Positions 1-9,082 of a stretch of 11,827 nt of DNA are shown one piece after another (position 1 is the first letter of the stretch; every line of letters begins with the position of its first letter). Made by a program: the position numbers and the translations under genes. The notes beneath the pieces were generated by a model. The model saw only the letters and a list, made by a program, of their open reading frames with translations. It was not told the origin of the DNA and did not search any database. Source of the DNA: Bacteroidota bacterium (GTDB taxonomy: Bacteria > Bacteroidota > Bacteroidia > UBA8524); NCBI GenBank assembly GCA_003531115.1, contig DQHT01000130.1, positions 1 through 11,827 on the forward strand. Direction: 5' to 3'.

Positions 1-518
1 CGCAATTGTTTGAAGTTTTTCCAAATGAAGCGCACAAAGCATTGGTGGCGTTAGAAAAAAAATATCAGGTAAATATTATCACCCAAAATGTCGACGACCT
101 GCATGAACGGGCAGGCTCCACTAAAGTACTGCACCTGCATGGTGAACTTAAAAAGGTCAGAAGTACCGGCTTCCCCGAAGCTATTTATGACCTCGAAGGT
201 TGGGAATTAAAAAAAGAGGACCGCTGTGAAAACGGCTTTCCGCTTCGTCCGCATATCGTTTGGTTTGGCGAAGCGGTTCCGGCTATTACTGAAGCGGAGG
301 AATTGTGCCGGCAAGCTGAGCTCTTCCTGGTAGTTGGAACCTCGCTTCAGGTTTATCCGGCTGCAGGTTTGATCTATTCAGTCGATCCAAACATCCCCCG
401 CTATTATATTGATCCAAAAGCGCGTCAAAATGCCGGCAATAGCGGAATGTTTCTTGTTGCTGAAACGGCTGTAAGCGGAATGCAGAAATTAATGGATATC
501 TTAAAACCATTGGCTTAA
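1..518 (+). CDS. cobB: CobB-type NAD+-dependent protein deacylase (sirtuin), 5'-truncated by window edge
   Basis: This is the C-terminal 171 residues of a SIR2-family enzyme, which removes acyl groups from protein lysines using NAD+ and releases nicotinamide and O-acyl-ADP-ribose in the cytoplasm. The reading frame is open from the first base, so the true start lies upstream; roughly 65 residues (the GAG-S NAD-binding loop and the YxxR acyl-specificity motif of class III sirtuins) are missing by comparison with the family. Visible motifs are TQNVDDLHERAG (fragment residues 27-38), HLHGEL with the catalytic His at residue 46, RPHIVWFGE, and VVGTSLQVYPAAGL near the end of the Rossmann fold. The part between HGEL and RPHIVW, which carries four zinc cysteines in many sirtuins, holds only one Cys. 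The gene ends with a tandem stop TAA TAG, 17 nt before the next gene. Family assignment is secure; the acyl specificity is not visible. Confidence 0.93.
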   Translation, partial: QLFEVFPNEAHKALVALEKKYQVNIITQNVDDLHERAGSTKVLHLHGELKKVRSTGFPEAIYDLEGWELKKEDRCENGFPLRPHIVWFGEAVPAITEAEELCRQAELFLVVGTSLQVYPAAGLIYSVDPNIPRYYIDPKARQNAGNSGMFLVAETAVSGMQKLMDILKPLA

Positions 519-535
519 TAGCGCGTTACTCCATC

Positions 536-3710
<3,175 letters not shown>

Positions 3711-3713
3711 TTT

Positions 3714-3746
3714 GATGAGGAGATAAGGAGGTGAGGAGATGAGGAG
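3714..3746. repeat. Purine-rich low-complexity direct repeat (GATGAGGAG type)
   Basis: Directly after the ligA stop lies a stretch made almost only of G and A with a few T. The 9-mer GATGAGGAG occurs at 3714-3722 and again at 3738-3746, with the related words AGATAAGGAGG and GTGAGGAGA between them. It has no coding role and runs straight into the inverted repeat at 3754. The AGGAGG-like words resemble Shine-Dalgarno sites, but no start codon follows. Confidence 0.6.
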
Positions 3747-3753
3747 CTTTTTA

Positions 3754-3789
3754 GTCCGTCACACTTAGCGGAGCCGAAGTGCGACGGAC
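3754..3789. repeat. 13-bp inverted repeat with 10-nt loop, possible bidirectional terminator or dispersed palindrome
   Basis: GTCCGTCACACTT (3754-3766) pairs with AAGTGCGACGGAC (3777-3789) with one A-C mismatch and a loop of AGCGGAGCCG. It lies in the gap between two convergent genes (ligA and the secreted protein gene), where a hairpin could end transcription from both sides. However, no T-run follows the stem directly on either strand; the nearest on the plus strand is at 3815-3821. The loop core AGCGGAGCCGAAG resembles palindromes that I recall as recurring between genes in Bacteroidota chromosomes, so it may be one copy of a dispersed REP-like family. Confidence 0.65.
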
Positions 3790-3827
3790 GGAGCAGCCTC
3801 TCCATCCCTGACCGCTTTTTTGAAAAA

Positions 3828-4397
3828 TTACCATCTGGTCCATTCTCCCCTCAAATAGTTACGAACATCCGTTAGTACCCGGTTTTTCTTTTTGTTTTCT
3901 ATCAAGGTGCCAATACTTTTGATCACCATATCATGACCGGTACATCCTTCACAAAGTGTAAAAGTAACATAAACCTTTTCGCTGGCATTTACCCTTTTGA
4001 TCAACACACTATCAGCCTGAATAAGAGAATCTTGCATAGCCATATCCAGCGCCAATGTTGCCAAATATTTTACTGAACCATTTGGTGCATCCATTAATGA
4101 ATCGATCAATCCATAACAACGATAGCTCGCCAATTCAGCCATCATGGTCACGTTTTCCGTAACCACACCTCCCCAACCGCAACTCATCCCAATCCTATCT
4201 GAGTTGTAGGTATTCAGTTTTTGGAACAGAGTATCACATTTGTTCGTCATTCGATTCTCTGCTGCACCTATAGAGGCTTCAACAGCTGGCACCTGAATCT
4301 CTTCCCTGGTCTTTTCGGATGGCTGTCCGTAAGCGCCAAAGAGCAGCAGCAATCCTAGTATAGGCACGTTTAAGATAAGCATACTTAACATTTGCAT
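3828..4397 (-). CDS. Small secreted protein of unknown function with CxxC motif
   Basis: I do not recognise this 189-residue protein. Residues 1-24 look like a Sec signal peptide: a hydrophobic core (LILNVPILGLLLLFG) and a plausible signal peptidase I site at AYG-QP, with no lipobox Cys. The mature part is mostly helical and has five cysteines (Cys54, Cys73, Cys94, Cys149, Cys152), the last two forming CEGC. In an exported protein these could make disulfides or bind a metal or haem, but no full CxxCH haem motif is present. Three ATG codons (residues 1, 3 and 6) could start the gene and all keep the signal peptide. It lies on the opposite strand to its plus-strand neighbours, next to the DUF1801 gene but 146 nt from it, and each may have its own promoter. 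Presence in the periplasm or outside the cell is inferred from the signal peptide only. Confidence 0.75.
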   Translation of the reverse strand: MQMLSMLILNVPILGLLLLFGAYGQPSEKTREEIQVPAVEASIGAAENRMTNKCDTLFQKLNTYNSDRIGMSCGWGGVVTENVTMMAELASYRCYGLIDSLMDAPNGSVKYLATLALDMAMQDSLIQADSVLIKRVNASEKVYVTFTLCEGCTGHDMVIKSIGTLIENKKKNRVLTDVRNYLRGEWTRW

Positions 4398-4431
4398 AAT
4401 TTACAAGTAAAACTCCTCATCAGAAAATTAA

Positions 4432-4543
4432 TTGTGTCACCGCTCGTTGAACAAGAAATTTCAATTTAATCCGCAAGGCCAAGTGCGGCTGGTGAGAAGC
4501 CCTGGTTACCGAGGTAGACGAATTCCCGGTCGGGACAACAGGA
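4432..4543. other. Hairpin-rich intergenic element, function unknown
   Basis: The 146-nt gap between two minus-strand genes is more GC-rich and structured than its surroundings. Short stems read on the plus strand are CCGCA/TGCGG (4471-4475 with 4484-4488), GGCT/AGCC (4487-4490 with 4498-4501, alternative to the first) and TCCC/GGGA around 4524-4535. The element begins right at the DUF1801 stop codon, so on the minus strand it could be a 3' UTR or terminator of that gene or a leader of the secreted protein gene. I see no match to riboswitch consensus sequences that I know, and no complete tRNA. A short plus-strand frame running through it is not supported as a gene. Confidence 0.35.
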
Positions 4544-4999
4544 TCACCTCTTCAAATTCTTCTCATACAACGCGATCCACTGATCCACACTCATCTTCTT
4601 CACCAGCTCTCCAATTAACGCGTACGGGATCTGCTCCGGCTTTTTAAAACGAATACAACTTTTGCCCATGTCCAGTTTACTTTTTACATGTTTGGGATAT
4701 TCGTTTACAAACCATTCAAGTAATTCAGGATCGGCGTAGATGCCCATGTGGTAGAGGGCAATGAAATTTTTCTGGGAGGCGATGCCCATAAAAGGCAGAG
4801 GATCTTTGGGATTGCAATGGTAGCCGGCCGGATAAACCGAATGCGGCACACAATAGCCCATCATCCCATATCCTGTGGATTCAGAAAAACCTTCAGGCAG
4901 GTTTTCAAGGATTACCCCCCGTAGCCTTAGCATCGGCTCAATACGATCCGGTGGCAATTGGCTGAGGTATTCGTCGGTGGTAGCGGCTGGATAGTTCAT
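4544..4999 (-). CDS. DUF1801 (YdhG-like) domain protein
   Basis: This 151-residue cytoplasmic protein carries a DUF1801 domain across almost its whole length. Family signs are EYLSQLPPDR (residues 10-19), LPEGFSESTGYGMMGYCVP (34-52), a central FMGIASQKNFIALYHMG segment (70-86), and a C-terminal MGKSCIRFKK plus IPYALIGELVKKMS (111-137). The family has a small alpha/beta fold; some Gram-positive members are described as iron or frataxin-like chaperones, but nothing here proves that role, so no function is assigned. The start ATG is 4 nt after a possible -7 element at 5011-5004, and it is the only ATG before the conserved N-terminal helix. It faces away from the DUF6913 gene across a 105-nt gap. 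Confidence 0.85.
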   Translation of the reverse strand: MNYPAATTDEYLSQLPPDRIEPMLRLRGVILENLPEGFSESTGYGMMGYCVPHSVYPAGYHCNPKDPLPFMGIASQKNFIALYHMGIYADPELLEWFVNEYPKHVKSKLDMGKSCIRFKKPEQIPYALIGELVKKMSVDQWIALYEKNLKR

Positions 5000-5003
5000 A
5001 AGT

Positions 5004-5011
5004 CAAATATC
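5004..5011 (-). promoter_or_regulatory. Possible -7 promoter element for the DUF1801 gene
   Basis: GATATTTG on the minus strand matches the Bacteroidota -7 consensus TAnnTTTG at five of six fixed positions. A TTGG at 5034-5031, 19 nt upstream, could serve as the -33 element (consensus TTTG). The start codon follows after 4 nt. The match is imperfect, so this is a weak call. Confidence 0.35.
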
Positions 5012-5054
5012 AAATTCCTTCTGCCAAAATCCAAGGGGCTGTCGCACCAATAAA

Positions 5055-5086
5055 ATCATAAATCATAAATCAAAAATCATAAATCA
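5055..5086. repeat. ATAAATC-type short direct repeats
   Basis: The gap between the divergent DUF1801 and DUF6913 genes holds repeated AT-rich words: ATAAATC recurs three times, with the variant CAAAAATC in between. The stretch ends just before the predicted -7 element of the DUF6913 gene (5092), where it could act as an A/T-rich upstream promoter region. It may also be plain low-complexity sequence. Confidence 0.5.
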
Positions 5087-5091
5087 CGCGT

Positions 5092-5099
5092 TACCTTCG
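5092..5099 (+). promoter_or_regulatory. -7 promoter element for DUF6913-dapA
   Basis: TACCTTCG matches the Bacteroidota consensus TAnnTTTG with one change (T to C at position 7). It sits 5 nt before the GTG start of the DUF6913 gene, so transcription would begin at or within a few bases of the start codon. No clear TTTG is present about 19-20 nt upstream; that stretch is AT-rich repeat. The element would drive the two-gene unit DUF6913-dapA. Confidence 0.5.
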
Positions 5100-5104
5100 C
5101 ACTC

Positions 5105-5635
5105 GTGAAGAAATTCTTTGCAAAAAGAGCGATCCGGGCCAAAGCGAAAGCGGGGGCCAAGCAGCAACGTAAGGTTAGTCCCTTGCGCAAAGGCGTTCGA
5201 ATTGGAATTCTCTTTGAAGCAGAAGACCCTGCCAGCCGTAAACTAATGGAGAATTTCCGCGAAGAATTAGTGGCAGAAGGGGCTTTGGTGAGCGTTCTGG
5301 GATATTTTCCAATGAAGGAATTTCCGGAAAAACTGGTCTTTAAACCGGGCTTCGATTATTTTAAGAAAAAAGATACCGACTGGAAAGGACTGGCTCAGGA
5401 TTCCATCCTGCAAAAGGTCAATCTCCTTAACCTGGATATCCTTATCGGCGCCTTCACCGAAGAAAACCTGATGTTTCTCCATTTCTCGGCCCAGAGCAAT
5501 GCCGGATTTCGTATCGGTCCATATTTAAAAAACTATACCTCCTGTTTCGATTTTATGATCGATCTGAATGGAAATAATGATTTAACGAACCTGGTAAAGC
5601 TGAGCACGCATTACCTCAAACAACTGCATACATGA
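5105..5635 (+). CDS. DUF6913 family protein, partner gene of dapA
   Basis: This 176-residue protein has no known function. Residues 1-30 are strongly basic (MKKFFAKRAIRAKAKAG onward), followed by an alpha/beta domain starting at VRIGILFEAED (31-41) and ending near the C-terminus. The arrangement resembles the DUF6913 family of Bacteroidota, usually found next to dapA or ligA. The basic N-terminus could contact nucleic acid or membrane lipid; this is inference. The start is GTG: the frame upstream has no ATG before a TAA at 5066, and the promoter element ends 5 nt earlier, so a leaderless or near-leaderless message is likely. The stop TGA overlaps the dapA ATG (ATGA), which implies translational coupling with dapA. 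Confidence 0.8.
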   Translation: MKKFFAKRAIRAKAKAGAKQQRKVSPLRKGVRIGILFEAEDPASRKLMENFREELVAEGALVSVLGYFPMKEFPEKLVFKPGFDYFKKKDTDWKGLAQDSILQKVNLLNLDILIGAFTEENLMFLHFSAQSNAGFRIGPYLKNYTSCFDFMIDLNGNNDLTNLVKLSTHYLKQLHT

Positions 5636-6510
5636 TCAATTTATATGGTACCGGGGTTGCTATGGTCACCCCTTTTCACGCCGATGGAAGCGTTGATTAC
5701 CCAGCCTTAAAAAAACTAACCCGTCACCTGATCACCGGTAGGGTTGAATACCTTGTTGTGATGGGTACAACTGGGGAAACAGCCACCCTGAGCAAGGAAG
5801 AAAAACGTAAAATTTTCGATACGGTTTTGGAGGAAAATGGGGGTTCAATTCCTGTTATTGCAGGAATCGGCGGCAATCATACCCAGGAAATCACAGAGAC
5901 CCTAAAGTCCTTTAATTTCGATGGAATATCGGCCGTTTTATCGGTTAGTCCATACTACAACAAACCTAACCAGGCCGGAATTCGTGCCCATTATACAGCC
6001 GTGGCTGATGCCTCCCCCCTGCCCGTCATTTTGTACAATGTACCCGGCCGTACGGGATCGAACATGACCGCTGAAACTACACTAAAACTGGCCGAACATA
6101 AAAACATCATCGCCATGAAAGAAGCCAGTGGCAATTTTGAGCAGTGTATGGAAATCCTGCGCAATCGTCCGGCCGACTTTTTTGTACTCTCCGGCGACGA
6201 TGCCCTGACCCTGGCTTTTCTGAGTCTGGGTATGGATGGGGTTATTTCGGTGATGGCCAATGCCTATCCCCGCAACTTTTCGGAAATGGTGCGTATGGGT
6301 CTCGGAGGGAATTTTAAAGCCGGCCGCGAGCTGCACTTTGCCCTGTTGCCCATGATGCTGGAGATTTTCGCGGATGGAAGTCCGGGCGGAATTAAAGAAT
6401 TACTGAAGCACCTGGGTATCTGTGAAACGGGAGTTCGTCTTCCGCTGGCCAATGTAAACGATACCGTAAAAGGCCGTTTGCTGGAAATGGCCAGGATCTA
6501 CGAAAAATAA
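5632..6510 (+). CDS. dapA: 4-hydroxy-tetrahydrodipicolinate synthase DapA
   Basis: DapA condenses pyruvate with aspartate semialdehyde, the first committed step to diaminopimelate and lysine, in the cytoplasm. The 292 residues fit the normal length of this TIM-barrel enzyme. The catalytic set is complete: Lys163 (IIAMKEASG) forms the Schiff base with pyruvate, Tyr135 in LYNVPGR with Thr47 (GTTGE) and Tyr109 (SPYYN) form the proton relay, and Arg140 binds the substrate carboxylate. At the lysine-binding allosteric site, Asn82 and Glu86 match Asn80 and Glu84 of the E. coli enzyme, but the position of E. coli His56 is Lys58. A basic residue there is a feature of lysine-insensitive enzymes, so feedback inhibition may be weak. 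The gene overlaps the DUF6913 stop and ends 3 nt from the convergent recN stop. Confidence 0.98.
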   Translation: MINLYGTGVAMVTPFHADGSVDYPALKKLTRHLITGRVEYLVVMGTTGETATLSKEEKRKIFDTVLEENGGSIPVIAGIGGNHTQEITETLKSFNFDGISAVLSVSPYYNKPNQAGIRAHYTAVADASPLPVILYNVPGRTGSNMTAETTLKLAEHKNIIAMKEASGNFEQCMEILRNRPADFFVLSGDDALTLAFLSLGMDGVISVMANAYPRNFSEMVRMGLGGNFKAGRELHFALLPMMLEIFADGSPGGIKELLKHLGICETGVRLPLANVNDTVKGRLLEMARIYEK

Positions 6511-6513
6511 GGT

Positions 6514-8169
6514 TTATTGGGCAAGCAATTCCCGTGCATTGGCGAGGGCTGAATCGGAAAGACGGTCGCCGCTTAACATACGCGCCAATTCCTGAATCCG
6601 CTCCTCTTTGGAGAGGTGTTTCATAAACGTTTGGGTACTGCCCTTTTCGATTGTTTTATACACCTGATAATGCAGGTCCCCAAAGCCGGCGATCTGCGGC
6701 AGATGCGTGATACTGATCACCTGATGGCCTTTTGCCATCGTCTTCATCATACGACCCACTTTCGCAGCTACTTCGCCTGAAATTCCTGTATCGATCTCAT
6801 CAAAAATGAGCGTAGGCAAAGATTTGGAGGCGGCAAGTATGGATTTAAAACAAAGCATGACCCGCGACAACTCCCCTCCTGATGCCACTTTATTGAGGGG
6901 TTGCATGAGTGCACCCGGATTGGAACTGAAATACATATTTACCTGGTCCGGACCGTCTTCCCCGGCTTGTTCAAGAGGCGTTATGCGCATTTCCACCTGG
7001 GCATGGGGCATTCCAGCCTCTGCCAGAAGTTCTTTAAGTTTTTTAAGAAGCCGGGGCAGGGCTTCGTTTCTTGCCTTGCGCAGGATTGCAATTTGATCTT
7101 CCAATGCCTTTGCTGCTTCATCGCAACGTTTCTGCAAGCTGACTTTTTCTTCTTCGATCGAATCAACCTTCGCTGTTTTGTCTTCCAACTCAAATTGTTT
7201 AGCGAGCAGGGCCTCGGAAGAATCCAGACGGTGTTTTTTCTGTAAAGTAAAGAGCATATCGATACGTTCGGTGATCTGCTCCAAACGCGCATTGTCGCTT
7301 ACTGTGGTATCGGCAATTTTCTCGAGCTCTGAGGCAATATCATCCATCTCAATACCCAATGATTTCACCCGCTCAAAGAGGCTCACAAAGCGAGGATCAT
7401 TAGCCGATTGCTGGCGCAGGGCATTTTCCAGGTCTTTCAATTTGGCGTATGCTGCATCTTCCCCATTACGCAGCGATTCGGCCCCTTCAAAGGCGGTTTT
7501 AACGATCTCAGAGGCGTGTTCCAGCAAACGTTGTTGTTCTTCCAGTTCCGCCTCTTCTCCGCTCTTTAAGTTGGCCTCCTTCAATTCATGCAACAGGAAT
7601 GAATTGTAATCGTATTCGGCCCGCCATTCTGCTTCCTGCCTGATCAGTTCATTAAGTTGCATACGAAGGGCTTTTTCCTGGTGCAGAGCCTCCCGGTATT
7701 TCCCCAATATCCCTTCATTGCCGGCAAAGGTATCGAGCAGTTGCACCTGATACCGTCTGTCTTTTAAGGATAAGGTTTCGTGTTGGGAATGGATATCGAT
7801 CAGGTTTTCTCCCAACTCTTTTAGTTGAGCCAGCGAAACCGGGGTATCATTGATAAAGGCCCGTGATTTTCCCTGTATGGATATTTCTCTTCGTAAGATA
7901 CAGGGCGACTCGTAGTCAAGCTCGTTTTCATTAAAAAAAGATTCGAGTCCGTAAGCAGAGATATCAAAGACCCCTTCCACCACACATTTGTTCTCCTGTC
8001 CTTCCACCACATTGCTCTCAGCACGTTCTCCCAAAACAAGACCTAATGCACCAAGAAGGATGGATTTACCGGCTCCCGTTTCACCGGTTATAATGAGTAA
8101 ACCACTGTCCAGAGACAATTGGAGATTGCGGATCAGCGCATAATTTTTAACACTCAATGATCTTAGCAC
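6514..8169 (-). CDS. recN: DNA repair ATPase RecN (SMC-like)
   Basis: RecN is an SMC-like ATPase that acts early in recombinational repair of double-strand breaks. Starting at the GTG at 8169, the protein has 551 residues and begins VLRSLSVKNYALI, the usual RecN N-terminus. Visible parts are Walker A GETGAGKS (residues 29-36), the Q-loop-like DIHSQHE (125-131), a Glu/Lys-rich coiled-coil region at about 150-380, the ABC signature SGGELS (430-435), Walker B TLIFDEID (453-460) and the switch motif ITHLPQIAGFGD (487-498). The frame is open to an ATG at 8229, but that 20-residue extension would overlap porD by 47 nt and is not RecN-like, so I reject it. A TATTTTTG promoter element fills the short gap to porD, which allows recN expression apart from the operon. 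The stop lies 3 nt from that of dapA. Confidence 0.97.
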   Translation of the reverse strand: MLRSLSVKNYALIRNLQLSLDSGLLIITGETGAGKSILLGALGLVLGERAESNVVEGQENKCVVEGVFDISAYGLESFFNENELDYESPCILRREISIQGKSRAFINDTPVSLAQLKELGENLIDIHSQHETLSLKDRRYQVQLLDTFAGNEGILGKYREALHQEKALRMQLNELIRQEAEWRAEYDYNSFLLHELKEANLKSGEEAELEEQQRLLEHASEIVKTAFEGAESLRNGEDAAYAKLKDLENALRQQSANDPRFVSLFERVKSLGIEMDDIASELEKIADTTVSDNARLEQITERIDMLFTLQKKHRLDSSEALLAKQFELEDKTAKVDSIEEEKVSLQKRCDEAAKALEDQIAILRKARNEALPRLLKKLKELLAEAGMPHAQVEMRITPLEQAGEDGPDQVNMYFSSNPGALMQPLNKVASGGELSRVMLCFKSILAASKSLPTLIFDEIDTGISGEVAAKVGRMMKTMAKGHQVISITHLPQIAGFGDLHYQVYKTIEKGSTQTFMKHLSKEERIQELARMLSGDRLSDSALANARELLAQ

Positions 8170-8173
8170 ACCC

Positions 8174-8181
8174 CAAAAATA
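8174..8181 (-). promoter_or_regulatory. recN: -7 promoter element for recN inside the operon
   Basis: TATTTTTG on the minus strand is an exact match to TAnnTTTG. It lies wholly inside the 12-nt space between the porD stop and the recN GTG, which follows 4 nt later. The -33 element would lie within the 3' end of porD and is not obvious. It supports both an internal promoter and the GTG start. Confidence 0.5.
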
Positions 8182-8182
8182 G

Positions 8183-9082
8183 TTAACCGTTTTTAATTGA
8201 CTGCCACTTTGCGGTATTGGCGGGGTCAATATTAATGAGAATCTCTACGATCTTGTTTTTGTCGGTTGCCAGTGCGGTGGAATAGATGGATACGATCTCA
8301 TTGCCTTTGGAGTTAAAAAACACCTTTAGCCACATGGAATTTGGCTGCAATTTGGCCACTTTCTGTATCTCTTTGATGGCATTGGTAATTTCGTTCCGGC
8401 CCGTTTCCAGGTCCTTGCTCATGATATCCAGTCCTTTTCGGTGGTAGGTATACATGGCGCTGCGCATATCCTTAAACCGGTCGCTGGTCAGGTCATCGAT
8501 CAGGTAATAGCGGTTTTTATTTGTTGCTCCGTCCTGGGCGTTCCATCCGGCTTGTCCGGCGCTTTGGGCAGCGATCAAAACATTATTGGCTTTGGTCAGG
8601 TAACTGCTTCCCCCAAGCAGGGAATAGGAATCCATGGTCATCCCCAAAATAATCTCCATATAAAAACCCAAAACCGAAGTGAAATTATCGTTGAAGGTCT
8701 GGTCGTTGTAGTTCATCTGCTGAAAACTCACATAGCTGAACTGAAAATCGTTGTCTTCGTGATTCAGGATCACGGTATTGTAGGTGCTTCCATATACCGG
8801 ACGCGAGGCATTCAGGACGAGAGTGGCCCTGAAATTTGATACATTATCGAACTCCGTAATATTGAGCACCATATTGATATCAATACGTTCGTTTGCATCG
8901 ATTTTCATCTCGGCCCATTTCCGGCTATTGATAAATTCAAGTATGGATGTTTCCATATTCTTGAATACCTGAATATTTTGTGTCGTTATCTGAGCATGAT
9001 TCACCGTGACACGGGCATTAAAGTCCTGCCCCATGGCCACAGCGGCTCCCAGCATTGTAAGAAATAAAAGTACTTTACGCAT
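8183..9082 (-). CDS. porD: Type IX secretion system-associated protein PorD (DUF4835 family)
   Basis: This 299-residue protein starts with a clear Sec signal peptide (MRKVLLFLTMLGAAVAMGQ; cleavage likely after AVA or GQ) and no lipobox. The N-terminus of the mature part, FNARVTVNHAQITTQNIQVFKNMETSILEFI by position 21-51, together with the SYVSFQQMNYNDQTFNDNF region (about 115-135), fits DUF4835, a family found only in Bacteroidota and annotated as PorD. PorD is linked by genetics and annotation to the type IX secretion system, which moves proteins across the outer membrane; its biochemical role is not settled. Its start overlaps the end of coaBC by 8 nt (ATGCGTAA), which suggests translational coupling. 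No other type IX secretion gene is in the window. Confidence 0.88.
   Translation of the reverse strand: MRKVLLFLTMLGAAVAMGQDFNARVTVNHAQITTQNIQVFKNMETSILEFINSRKWAEMKIDANERIDINMVLNITEFDNVSNFRATLVLNASRPVYGSTYNTVILNHEDNDFQFSYVSFQQMNYNDQTFNDNFTSVLGFYMEIILGMTMDSYSLLGGSSYLTKANNVLIAAQSAGQAGWNAQDGATNKNRYYLIDDLTSDRFKDMRSAMYTYHRKGLDIMSKDLETGRNEITNAIKEIQKVAKLQPNSMWLKVFFNSKGNEIVSIYSTALATDKNKIVEILINIDPANTAKWQSIKNG

Noticed and set aside
4471..4543. Cobalamin or other riboswitch upstream of the minus-strand secreted protein gene or on the plus strand
   Set aside because: Words such as AAGCC and GAGGTAG recall B12-box fragments, but the full conserved boxes and their order are absent and the next plus-strand gene is more than 500 nt away.
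4515..4545. tRNA-like 3' end (GATCCTGTTGTCCCGACC on the minus strand)
   Set aside because: It resembles a T-arm plus acceptor end, but the upstream sequence on that strand is the DUF1801 coding region and no D-arm, anticodon arm or matching 5' acceptor strand can be built.
4432..4647. Plus-strand open frame of 71 codons starting in the hairpin-rich spacer
   Set aside because: It runs through the intergenic element and then antisense into the conserved DUF1801 gene, with no promoter, no ribosome binding site and low-complexity Ser/Thr-rich translation in the antisense part.
8170..8229. Upstream ATG extension of recN
   Set aside because: It would overlap porD by 47 nt, lies upstream of the -7 element and adds residues unlike any RecN N-terminus.
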